Positions 56,832 to 64,000 of a stretch of 64,000 nucleotides of DNA are shown here, one piece after another. The notes under the pieces are model-generated. The model was not told where the DNA came from and did not search any database. It saw only the letters and a program-made list of their open reading frames with translations. Each line of letters starts with the position of its first letter. The stretch's first letter is position 1. A program made the translations under genes and the position numbers. Source of the DNA: Clostridium thermosuccinogenes (GTDB lineage Bacteria; Bacillota; Clostridia; Acetivibrionales; DSM-5807); the NCBI RefSeq assembly GCF_002896855.1, contig NZ_CP021850.1:273665-337664 (forward strand), in the 5' to 3' direction.

Positions 56832-57272
56832 TTGGAAGAAGTGTTTAAAGAGGTTATAAAGGAATTTAACAAAGAAATTACGGACAAAAAGGATCCGTCC
56901 CAGATAAATCCGCTGGTGCTGGCCTATATCGGTGACGCAGTTTATGAGCTGTATATAAGGGCACTCCTGGTGTCCAGGAGCAATGCCCATGTCCATAAAC
57001 TGCATGTAGATTCAATAAAGTTTGTAAAGGCTAAAGCCCAATCGGACATATTGCACAGGATAATGGGGAATCTTACGGAGGAAGAGCAGGATATTGTGAG
57101 GAGAGGCAGAAATGCCAAATCCGGTACTATTCCTAAAAATGCCGATGTGACAGAGTATAAGTATGCAACGGGTTTTGAGTCTCTCATAGGCTATCTGTAC
57201 CTCACCCATGCCTATGACCGTTTGGTGGAGGTTTTAAAAATGGCTGTTTCTGAAGATGCAGCCCAGAGCTAA
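56832..57272 (+). CDS. mrnC: Mini-ribonuclease III
   Basis: A 146-residue dimeric RNase III domain without a dsRNA-binding domain; it matures 23S rRNA ends. The signature is INPLVLAYIGDAVYELYIRA with catalytic acidic residues, then VDSIKFVKAKAQSDIL, and GFESLIGYLYL near the C-terminus. TTG 56832 follows AAGGTG; the longer frame has no site. The order cysS-mrnC-rlmB supports the call. Confidence 0.92.
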   Translation: MEEVFKEVIKEFNKEITDKKDPSQINPLVLAYIGDAVYELYIRALLVSRSNAHVHKLHVDSIKFVKAKAQSDILHRIMGNLTEEEQDIVRRGRNAKSGTIPKNADVTEYKYATGFESLIGYLYLTHAYDRLVEVLKMAVSEDAAQS

Positions 57273-57343
57273 CCTGGATTTTGGTATGGTGGCGAGCATG
57301 TACCGGAACCAATTTAAAATAACACGAAGGCAGGTTGTGACAG

Positions 57344-58249
57344 ATGTTGGCTAATAAAAAGAAGGGTAATAGAAGAGCAGATGGCAGCAGATTTGATGGT
57401 AAAAAATCTGATGATAAAAGATATGACAGCGAAAAGGCTCAATATAAATCAAAACATAAAGACTCGGATGATTTCAGGGATGGTACCGGCCGCTATGAGC
57501 CTTCCCCTGAGGAAGCTGCCGAAAGAATAGAGGGCAGAAATCCTGTGATAGAGGCTATCAGAGCGGATAGGGCAATCAATAAAATTTTCGTATCCAAAGG
57601 CGAAAAGGAAGGATCAATAAAATATATCATAGCGCTGGCAAGGGAAAAGGGTATAGTGGTGCAGGAGGTGGACAGATCCAAACTGGACACCCTGTCCATA
57701 ACCAGAGCTCATCAGGGAGTCATTGCTTTTGCAGCGGCCAAGGAATACGTGGATGTGGATTATATACTGGAAGCTGCTGCTTCCGCCGGAGAAGCACCGT
57801 TTATAATAATTCTGGATGAAATCACCGATCCCAACAATTTTGGTTCAATATTGAGAACGGCAGATGCGGCAGGTGCTCATGGGGTAATCATACCCAAGAG
57901 GAGGGCTATTGGCCTTACGGCTACGGTATCAAAAGCGTCAGCCGGAGCGGCTGAATATGTTCCTGTAGCTAGGGTTACAAATCTTGGACAGACGATAGAT
58001 TACCTCAAGAAAAACGGTGTCTGGATCGTAGGGACGGACTTGACCGGTGAGAAGCCTTTCTACGACAGCGATTTGAAAGGACCGATCGCCCTTGTGATAG
58101 GCAGCGAAGGAGAAGGCATGGGAAGGCTCGTCAAGGAAAAGTGCGATTTTATCGTAAATATCCCTATGAAAGGCCATGTGTCCTCACTAAATGCTGGTGT
58201 TGCGGCAGCAATTGTCATGTATGAGATATTAAAACAGCGTAACAAATAA
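57344..58249 (+). CDS. rlmB: 23S rRNA (guanosine-2'-O-)-methyltransferase RlmB
   Basis: A 301-residue SPOUT enzyme that methylates G2251 of 23S rRNA. After a basic, Lys/Asp-rich extension of about 60 residues comes the substrate-binding domain (IEGRNPVIEAIRADRAINKI) and the knotted domain with ILDEITDPNNFGSILRTADA, LVIGSEGEGMG and IPMKGHVSSLNAGVAAAI. The extension is longer than in E. coli RlmB. ATG 57344. Confidence 0.93.
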   Translation: MLANKKKGNRRADGSRFDGKKSDDKRYDSEKAQYKSKHKDSDDFRDGTGRYEPSPEEAAERIEGRNPVIEAIRADRAINKIFVSKGEKEGSIKYIIALAREKGIVVQEVDRSKLDTLSITRAHQGVIAFAAAKEYVDVDYILEAAASAGEAPFIIILDEITDPNNFGSILRTADAAGAHGVIIPKRRAIGLTATVSKASAGAAEYVPVARVTNLGQTIDYLKKNGVWIVGTDLTGEKPFYDSDLKGPIALVIGSEGEGMGRLVKEKCDFIVNIPMKGHVSSLNAGVAAAIVMYEILKQRNK

Positions 58250-59046
58250 TGTAACTAAGACGACAGGTTTAAACAGCAATATCTGTTCGTTGATGGTTCT
58301 TTGCAGAGCCGGTTGAAAATAACCGAATGTTTTGAAAACATTTTGTTATAATCTGATTTGATGCTCTAAAAACAGGATAATTTCAACCAACAGTGGCAAG
58401 GACCTGTCTATGGCTATTAGCGCAGGGAAAGGCGTATCCATATCTTAAAAAAAGACACCCTGGAAGACTGAAGGGATAAACCCTGCTGGATGATGTGCAG
58501 CTAACCGGGGGATTCAATTAGAAAATATTATAATCGCATCCTATGCCCATATGTTTAAAAACGGGCAGGGAATCAGAAATCTATGATTTTTTGAGAAATA
58601 TATATTCAAAAGAAAAGGAAACTGCCGATAAATATATAAAGGCTTGTTTACCATAATTTTTTTCTATTCATAGGGCAGCTGGTACAGAGTCAGATTGAAG
58701 GTCTCCGACCATTTTGAACAGGGGTTTGTATAATTGGCCAGTGATAGGACAAGAATGCCTCCGATGGGACTGAGGCATGAAATATAAAGATTATCAGGAT
58801 TGTTAAAGAAGCAATGGATAAATAGTTGCAAAAAAGGAATCCTATTATGTCAAATGCCACGCTGATTTGTTCGAAATTTTAGGGAAAAATTGGAATGAAA
58901 AGTTTTAATTGACATAATAGCGTGTTTTTCTTATAATTATTAATATGTGACCTTTCTGACTTGTTATCAGCTCATATTATGTCATTGCTTATGTAAACAA
59001 GCAATATAAAATATAGGTTATGCACTTAATGCAGGGGGGCGTTATC
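58250..59046. other. Long gap between rlmB and sigH with decayed coding-like pieces
   Basis: Nearly 800 bp without a complete gene in a place where Firmicutes usually have yacP or similar. A TTGTTATAAT extended -10 lies near 58345, then a GC-richer stretch (58390-58520), then ATG 58543 opening a 37-residue frame ending near 58656. Short peptide-like runs occur in different frames, as expected of a decayed gene. No riboswitch class could be matched. Confidence 0.45.
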
Positions 59047-59688
59047 TTGAATTCGAATACACGTATAGGTGTAGTTGGATCTTACAGTACTATGCTTGAT
59101 GAAGAAATCATAGAAGAAGCACAGGCTGGTGACATTGGAGCCCTTGAATATTTAATCAACAAGTATAAGGGCTTTGTACGTGCCAAGGCTAGAACCTATT
59201 TCCTTATTGGCGCTGACAGGGAGGATATTATCCAGGAAGGAATGATAGGACTTTTTAAGGCAATAAGGGATTATAGAGAGGACAAGCTGTCATCATTTCG
59301 CGCCTTTGCAGAGATTTGCATTACGCGTCAGATTATTACCGCAATAAAGACGGCCACCAGGCAAAAGCACATTCCTCTGAATTCCTATGTTTCTTTGAAC
59401 AAGCCTATCTTTGATGAAGAATCCGACCGCACGCTTATGGACGTAATAAGTGAAGAAAGCATAACCGATCCGGAAGAGATGATAATAAACCGTGAGGAAT
59501 TTGCAGGTATTGAAGATAAAATGGGTGAAATTCTCAGCGATCTCGAATGGGAGGTTTTGTCCTTGTATTTGCAAGGCAAGTCCTATCAGGAGATAGCCGA
59601 AGAATTGGACAGGCATGTAAAATCGATTGACAACGCCCTACAGCGAGTAAAACGGAAGTTGGAGAAATATCTCGAAGGAGAAAAGTGA
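59047..59688 (+). CDS. sigH: RNA polymerase sporulation sigma factor SigH
   Basis: SigH directs early stationary-phase and sporulation genes. The 213-residue sigma-70 protein has region 2 (EYLINKYKGFVRAKARTYFL, GADREDIIQEGMIGLFKAIR, SFRAFAEICITRQIITAIKT) and region 4 (LSDLEWEVLSLYLQGKSYQE, IAEELDRHVKSIDNALQRVK). TTG 59047 has GGGGGG 7 nt upstream and is preferred over ATG 59020 or 59029. It ends the cysE-sigH cluster. Confidence 0.95.
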   Translation: MNSNTRIGVVGSYSTMLDEEIIEEAQAGDIGALEYLINKYKGFVRAKARTYFLIGADREDIIQEGMIGLFKAIRDYREDKLSSFRAFAEICITRQIITAIKTATRQKHIPLNSYVSLNKPIFDEESDRTLMDVISEESITDPEEMIINREEFAGIEDKMGEILSDLEWEVLSLYLQGKSYQEIAEELDRHVKSIDNALQRVKRKLEKYLEGEK

Positions 59689-59786
59689 TAACTTCGAAAA
59701 TTAGAAAAAATAAGTACTGGACTTGTTGTTATGGTTGTGGTATAATCATATTCGCTGTGGTGATTACAGTATGCAGACTTAGGTCT

Positions 59787-59860
59787 GCGGGTGTAATTCA
59801 ATGGTAGAATATCAGCTTCCCAAGCTGACTGCGTGGGTTCGATTCCCATCACCCGCTCCA
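59787..59860 (+). tRNA. tRNA-Gly (anticodon CCC)
   Basis: Acceptor GCGGGTG pairs with CACCCGC; anticodon stem TCAGC/GCTGA holds the loop TTCCCAA, reading CCC; the T arm is TGGGT TCGATTC CCATC; CCA is encoded. Six nt before tRNA-Thr. Confidence 0.95.
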
Positions 59861-59866
59861 TTGTTT

Positions 59867-59942
59867 GCCCTCATAGCTCAGCAGGCAGAGCGCATCCATG
59901 GTAAGGATGAGGTCACCAGTTCGACTCTGGTTGAGGGCTCCA
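59867..59942 (+). tRNA. tRNA-Thr (anticodon GGT)
   Basis: Acceptor GCCCTCA pairs with TGAGGGC; anticodon stem CATCC/GGATG holds ATGGTAA, reading GGT; T arm CCAGT TCGACTC TGGTT? forms with one weak pair; CCA is encoded. Its 3' half is partly duplicated at 60193. Confidence 0.94.
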
Positions 59943-59947
59943 ATTTG

Positions 59948-59981
59948 AAAAGACGTATCCGATAAGGATGCGTCTTTTTTG
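59948..59981 (+). terminator. Terminator after the tRNA pair
   Basis: AAAAGACG-T-ATCC pairs with GGAT-G-CGTCTTTT and is followed by TTG. Ends the tRNA transcript. Confidence 0.88.
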
Positions 59982-60097
59982 TTTGAATCTGTGTACGAAT
60001 AACTGATTACTTCACTTAGACAAAGCGCTCTGCCGGCAGAGCATGTGACACAAAAAGCAAGTAGTACAAGGAAAGCAAGCATGGAGGAGCGGAGCAT

Positions 60098-60190
60098 ATG
60101 AGATATGTGAGTACCGCAGACGTGAAGCTTGACGAAGTAGTAAAGCCGGAATGTGGAGCTCATTCTAGTGTGCCGATTTTTGTGCTTTAG
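60098..60190 (+). CDS. Possible 30-residue peptide
   Basis: ATG 60098 has GGAGGAG at 60083-60089, a good distance, and opens MRYVSTADVKLDEVVKPECG followed by AHSSVPIFVL, ending TAG at 60188-60190. The stop is directly before the tRNA-Thr-like copy. No match recognised. It may be a remnant of the inserted element or a leader. Confidence 0.35.
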   Translation: MRYVSTADVKLDEVVKPECGAHSSVPIFVL

Positions 60191-60192
60191 AC

Positions 60193-60243
60193 CATCCATG
60201 GTAAGGATGAGGGTATAGTTTGGCCTTGGTTGAGGGGTGCAAT
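60193..60243 (+). pseudogene. Degenerate copy of the tRNA-Thr 3' half
   Basis: The first 20 nt, CATCCATGGTAAGGATGAGG, are identical to the anticodon arm and beyond of tRNA-Thr (59893 on); the rest is diverged but keeps a GGTTGAGGG...CAAT end. No acceptor 5' half and no CCA. A partial tRNA 3' end downstream of the tRNA is what integration into a tRNA gene leaves behind, so this is probably an old attachment site. Confidence 0.72.
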
Positions 60244-60384
60244 AAGTTAGATATGTTGTTGTTTTTTAACTATGATTAACACTATTAATGTGAAAATATG
60301 TAATTGCTAGGAGGATTTTAGATAAATGTGTAGAATATTCAAGTATAACGATAGTGTTTAAGAGATTGATTTATTTGAGGTAAA

Positions 60385-61413
60385 ATGTATAATCTTGAAG
60401 AACTAAAAAGTATTCCAGTGGTGGAAGTTGCAGAAAAACTGGGGATAAATGTTAAGAAAAACAAAGCTATGTGCTTTAATAATCATGATAAAAAAACTCC
60501 TAGTCTAAGTTTTAATACCAGAAAGAACTATTGGCACTGTTTTGGATGTAATGAAGGTGGTAATTCAATTCAACTTGTACAAAAAGTATTTGCATGTGAT
60601 TTTATTGATGCTTGCTATTGGCTATCAAAGGAATTTAATATACCGTTTGGTTCAGAAAAAAATAAAAAATTAATACTAAAGACGAAAAAACTCGTTCAAA
60701 GACATAAAAGTATAGCTGAAAAAGATAACATAAATAAGCCTGATATTGAAGTATATGAATGGCTTGTAAATTCTTGTTCTCTAGGTACGCGTGCTTACAA
60801 ATACCTTATGAATGAAAGGAAATTTAACAATGAAGTTATTCAACACTTTAATATTAAATCCATAGAAAACCCTACTAATGTGTTTCTTAATGCAAAATCA
60901 GTATGGGGAATTGATAGACTTTTAAAATGTGGTCTTGCAAAAATATCTGATAAAGATATTCCGGTATTTATTTGGACAAGTTCAGTTATTTTATTTCCGT
61001 TTTATAACTTAGATAACAGAATTGAATACCTCCAAGGAAGACAAGTAGGTGATAGAGAGCCTAAATATATTAACCTAAATGGTATCAATACACACATTTA
61101 TAACTTTAATGTACTGAATCAGATTGGTAAGAATGATTTTATATATATATGCGAGGGTATTCCAGATGTCCTTTCTGCTTATCAAATGGGTATACATGCA
61201 GTTGGTATTTTGGGCGCAAATAACTTTAATGAAGAATGGGCGAATTATTTTACTGATTATAAAATTAGGATAATTCCTGATTCTGATATAAGTGGCAATG
61301 AATTTGCAATTGTTGTAGAGAAAGCTTTTCGAAAAATCGGAAAACCTGTTCAAATTATAAAGCTTAAGGGTGTAAAGGACCTTACAGAGTATAGAGTAAG
61401 TAGGTGTAAGTAA
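60385..61413 (+). CDS. CHC2 zinc-finger/TOPRIM DNA primase-like protein
   Basis: A 342-residue protein. The N-terminal zinc finger is CFNNHDKKTPSLSFNTRKNY with the following WHCFGCNEGG, a CHC2-type C-H-C-C site. The central part is a helical linker. The C-terminal TOPRIM region shows FIYICEGIPDVLSAYQMGIH (E and D in EGxxD) and IRIIPDSDISGN (DxD). This is the DnaG-type catalytic layout but without the DnaB-binding tail and much shorter than DnaG. AT-rich. GAGGT lies upstream of ATG 60385. It is directly followed by an RT-like gene. Confidence 0.82.
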   Translation: MYNLEELKSIPVVEVAEKLGINVKKNKAMCFNNHDKKTPSLSFNTRKNYWHCFGCNEGGNSIQLVQKVFACDFIDACYWLSKEFNIPFGSEKNKKLILKTKKLVQRHKSIAEKDNINKPDIEVYEWLVNSCSLGTRAYKYLMNERKFNNEVIQHFNIKSIENPTNVFLNAKSVWGIDRLLKCGLAKISDKDIPVFIWTSSVILFPFYNLDNRIEYLQGRQVGDREPKYINLNGINTHIYNFNVLNQIGKNDFIYICEGIPDVLSAYQMGIHAVGILGANNFNEEWANYFTDYKIRIIPDSDISGNEFAIVVEKAFRKIGKPVQIIKLKGVKDLTEYRVSRCK

Positions 61414-61415
61414 TT

Positions 61416-62123
61416 ATGGATGACATTATAAGTCAGATAGTGAATATCGAGAATTTATATTGGGCATGGGAGAAAGCTAAGGAAGCATACAATCAGAGTG
61501 ATATCTTATATGATGAAATTGAAGTAGCTGCATTTGAAACAAATTTATCTAAGGAACTTAAAAGAATTCAAAATGATATTTTGAGTAAAAGATACAAACT
61601 ATCACCAATAAAGCCAGTTGCCCACCCAAAATCTAAGAAAGACAACACTCCAAGAACGAGGCAGGCTTTTTGGATTTCTGTTCGTGATCAGGTAACATGG
61701 ATAGCAGTAGTCAATATAATTGGTCCGCATTTAGATCGCGTGATGCCATTTTGGAGTTTTGGTAATAGGTTATATGTATCCGTGTTTCCTAAAAAAGGAG
61801 AAAATAATGAAAAAATAAAATGGAGTTTTGGGCCTTATAGGCATACGTCAAAGCATATCTATAGAAAATGGAAACAGAGTTGGCCGTTTTATAGAAGATG
61901 CATTTCAATTGTGACAAAGAAAATGACACATGTTAAAGTTAGCGATGGTTCAAATATAATACCTAATGATAATTTATTTGATGAAAAAGAACTTGAAGTT
62001 ATAGAAAATAATAATGCCCTACCTTCACACTTAAAAGTAAAATATCTTGAGAATGAATATTGGTCAGAAGATTTAAGCAGAGAAATATACTGTAAGCGCT
62101 TAATTTTAGGGTGCCTTGTATGA
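61416..62123 (+). pseudogene. Reverse-transcriptase-like protein truncated by IS66
   Basis: The first 225 residues match the N-terminal part of a class of RT-like proteins: LYWAWEKAKEAY, DEIEVAAFETNLSKELKRIQ, PRTRQAFWISVRDQVTWIAV, VNIIGPHLDRVMPFWSFGNR and YRHTSKHIYRKWKQSWPFYR. The polymerase core with YxDD is missing because the frame runs into IS66 DNA at 62092 after ...SREIYC and stops ten codons later. It starts 3 nt after the primase-like gene, so the two form one unit. The full protein would be over 400 residues. Confidence 0.72.
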
Positions 62124-63689
62124 ATCATTACGGCACCAGGAGGGTAGTTCAGGTGACCACGGTAGATAAGGTGTCAGAGATTCATGCGTCAATTCCTTTA
62201 AGCTTGGTAAATTTGTCAGTAGATGCACCAAATACATATATGGATTAAGTTGATTTGCTTTGGCAGTTTCTATCATGCTGTAGACAATAGCACTGGCCTT
62301 GGCTCCGCGAGTTGTGTCGGCAAACAGCCAGTTCTTCCTGCCTGTGACATACGGACGAATGGCATTTTCGGCTCGATTGTTGGAAAGCTCGATTCGTCCA
62401 TCCAACAGGAAACGATTCAATGATTCCTTTTGATTCAATGCATATGTGATCGCTTTCCCCAGATTGGAGTTTGGCAGCGGATTTAGTTGTTGCACCCATT
62501 CCCAGAACTCATCAAGAAGGGGTTTCATATTTTTAAGTCGTTCTTCATACCGCCTTTCAGCGGATAGTTCCTCCCATTTCTTGTCCATGGCAAACAGACG
62601 GTTACAATAATCATATCCGATAGCCGCCTTGGAAGTCTTAGTGTCAGCCCCCTGGGGAATTGCTTCTTCGAATTTGCGTTGTAAATGAGCCCAACATCCA
62701 CAATGTATAACATCAGGCACTGCATTGTAGCCACTATAGCCATCTGTCTGAAGGTAACCCGAAAAACCCTCAAGAAATCTTCGGGCATGCTGGCCGGATC
62801 GTGTCGGTTGGTATTCAAATAAAACAGCCGGGGTTGGACTTCGCCCGGAAGTGTAGACCCACATCCGCGATTCTGTCGTTGCTTTCCGTCCCGGTTCTTT
62901 TAATACCTGCAGTACAGTTTCGTCTGCATGAATCAGGGGTTCGGAAATCAAGTGCTTATGAATGGCATTGTACATTGGTTCAAGCCATTCATGGCTTGGA
63001 CGTATGATCCAGTTTGCCAGGGTGGCTCTGGAAAGTGTCACCCCCTGATTTGCCCAGTCTTTCTCCTGCCGGTATAAAGGCATTCCGTTGGCATATTTCT
63101 GATACATAACATAAGCAACTGTTGAGGCAGAAGCAAGGCTGCGTTTCATGACCGGGGCTGGAACCGGCGCTTTGACAATGTTGGCATCTCCGGTTTCCTT
63201 CTCGCAGACGGTACACACATAATTAAAACGAATGTATCTCAATACTCTTACTTGGGCAGGGATAATCTCAAGTTCATCCCTGACATGCTCCTTGCCCAGA
63301 TATCTAAGGTCAGCCTGGCAAATACCGCAAGAGCGCTTGTCCTCGTCAAGGTCACAAACAACCTCCACTACAGGAACTGTCTGTGCCAGTTCTTCCTTTG
63401 TTCTTTTAGGTTTTCTGGTATGGGCAGCCACAATTGTCTGTACGGTAGGTTCTTCTGCTTTGTTGTTCGCTTCGACCTCTGCTTCGTTGAAAAGTGAGAT
63501 TTGATCGTTGTCTTCTCCTAAAACATAACGACGCTTTTCGCTGGATTGGCCGTATAGAGCTTTTTGGGATTTGATAAGAAGCTCTGTAAGCTGGTTGATA
63601 CGGATTTGCTGGTTTTCCACTATTTTTTCCAGAGTGGAAACATATTCAATTTGTTCTGGCGTAAGCCCTGTAAAATTTATCTTTTGCAT
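62106..63689 (-). CDS. IS66-family transposase (TnpC)
   Basis: A 527-residue transposase. Order: leucine-zipper-like N-terminus (LEKIVENQQIRINQLTELLI), zinc-finger domain (CDLDEDKRSCGICQADLRYL, IRFNYVCTVCEKE), central DDE domain with PLIHADETVLQVLKEPG and FSGYLQTDGYSGYN for the two Asp, and IELSNNRAENAIRPYVTGRK for the Glu; a short tail ends in SWSPELPSWCRN. ATG 63689 is preferred to the longer frame from 63758. Confidence 0.95.
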   Translation of the reverse strand: MQKINFTGLTPEQIEYVSTLEKIVENQQIRINQLTELLIKSQKALYGQSSEKRRYVLGEDNDQISLFNEAEVEANNKAEEPTVQTIVAAHTRKPKRTKEELAQTVPVVEVVCDLDEDKRSCGICQADLRYLGKEHVRDELEIIPAQVRVLRYIRFNYVCTVCEKETGDANIVKAPVPAPVMKRSLASASTVAYVMYQKYANGMPLYRQEKDWANQGVTLSRATLANWIIRPSHEWLEPMYNAIHKHLISEPLIHADETVLQVLKEPGRKATTESRMWVYTSGRSPTPAVLFEYQPTRSGQHARRFLEGFSGYLQTDGYSGYNAVPDVIHCGCWAHLQRKFEEAIPQGADTKTSKAAIGYDYCNRLFAMDKKWEELSAERRYEERLKNMKPLLDEFWEWVQQLNPLPNSNLGKAITYALNQKESLNRFLLDGRIELSNNRAENAIRPYVTGRKNWLFADTTRGAKASAIVYSMIETAKANQLNPYMYLVHLLTNLPSLKELTHESLTPYLPWSPELPSWCRNDSYKAP

Positions 63690-63765
63690 AAGATAATTGT
63701 ACCATATTTCACCTGAAAAATCCAGCTTAAATGCTGTAAAATCAATACTTTTACGCACTTTTTTA

Positions 63766-64000
63766 TCAGTAGATTTCGCCTGTTCTTGCTTTTCGTATTG
63801 CTTTGGGTTGATCTATCGTCAGACCCTCCATCAGCCACCGGAATTCCTGCTGGGTAAGCCGTCTTGCTTGCTCCGGTGTACGGGGCCATTTAAAGTTCCC
63901 ATTCTCAAGACGCTTATATAGCAGTACAAAACCGTCTCCTTCCCAGAAGAGAGCTTTGAGACGATCACGACGTCTCCCACAGAAGAGGAACAGGCTCGGA
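63766..64000 (-). CDS. tnpB: IS66 accessory protein TnpB, partial
   Basis: Reading from the window edge: PSLFLFCGRRRDRLKALFWE, then GDGFVLLYKRLENGNFKWPR and EFRWLMEGLTIDQPKAIRKA, ending with a TGA at 63766-63768. This is the C-terminal part of the IS66 Orf2/TnpB protein; the N-terminus is outside the window. Confidence 0.92.
   Translation of the reverse strand, partial: PSLFLFCGRRRDRLKALFWEGDGFVLLYKRLENGNFKWPRTPEQARRLTQQEFRWLMEGLTIDQPKAIRKARTGEIY

Larger units (their letters stand above)
62092..64000 (-). mobile_element. IS66-family insertion sequence, incomplete in the window
   Basis: The end at 62092 begins GTAAGCGCTTAATTTT, as in IS66 terminal repeats, 14 nt beyond the transposase stop. 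It interrupts the RT-like gene. tnpC is complete and tnpB runs off the window, so the other end and the expected 8-bp target duplication cannot be seen. Confidence 0.85.

Noticed and set aside
58380-58530. Riboswitch (TPP, ydaO/c-di-AMP, cobalamin or c-di-GMP type)
   Set aside because: Short pieces such as CAGGATAAT and CAGCTAACC resemble parts of known aptamers, but the order and core elements do not fit any class.

Overview
The window reads as a chromosomal segment of an anaerobic, endospore-forming member of the Clostridia. The supporting genes are an alpha/beta small acid-soluble spore protein, sporulation sigma factor SigH, a YtxC-like sporulation protein, a fused AdhE under twin Rex-type operators, YesM/YesN-type sugar sensing, SLH-domain surface protein and CpsB/CpsD-type polysaccharide control. 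Species cannot be named from the sequence alone.

Layout. 1-409: 3' end of an IS256-type element. 865-4378: dTDP-L-rhamnose operon rfbA-rfbC-rfbB-rfbD. 4666-8100: a scarred region holding a short promoter-to-terminator RNA with two 46-nt pseudoknot-forming repeats (resembling the antitoxin RNA of a type III toxin-antitoxin system but without its toxin), a heparinase II/III fragment, an intact FAD oxidoreductase and a broken FAD-oxidoreductase/GH130 chimera. 8329-13218: an AT-rich cassette of five tightly packed genes (SF1 helicase, unknown 563-aa protein, Xre-like protein, ImmA/IrrE-type Zn peptidase, PIN nuclease) with a perfect 14-bp palindrome inside its promoter. 13561-21525: CUT1 sugar ABC importer (two permeases, two lipoproteins) with a YesM/YesN two-component pair. 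21531-26388: Xre regulator, small protein, adhE, sugar-phosphate-isomerase-like protein. 26556-36115: exopolysaccharide and cell-surface locus (two Wzz-type proteins, CpsB, CpsD, VanZ-like, LCP ligase, GalE, SLH protein). 36343-53311: housekeeping and sporulation genes (HflX with a JAMM-like N-terminal domain, Nudix, YigZ, histidine kinase, YebC, SASP, DUF6873, YtxC, Asp23-type, DUF6062, OGG-type glycosylase, 6S RNA). 53821-59942: the conserved Firmicutes order cysE-cysS-mrnC-rlmB-sigH, followed by tRNA-Gly and tRNA-Thr. 60098-64000: a small island behind tRNA-Thr with a degenerate copy of the tRNA 3' half, a CHC2/TOPRIM primase-like gene and a reverse-transcriptase-like gene cut off by an IS66-type element that runs out of the window.

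How the genes work together. The rfb operon makes dTDP-rhamnose, and the Wzz/CpsB/CpsD/LCP/GalE block controls chain length, phosphorylation and attachment of surface glycans; together they serve a rhamnose-containing envelope or exopolysaccharide. The ABC/YesMN block senses and imports an oligosaccharide but has no ATPase gene here, so it probably borrows an MsmX-type ATPase encoded elsewhere. The best candidates for undescribed biology are the helicase/unknown/Xre/ImmA/PIN cassette (which looks like a peptidase-switched defence or toxin-antitoxin unit), the primase plus reverse transcriptase pair, and the orphan type III-like antitoxin RNA. All three lie in regions that show insertion or deletion scars.
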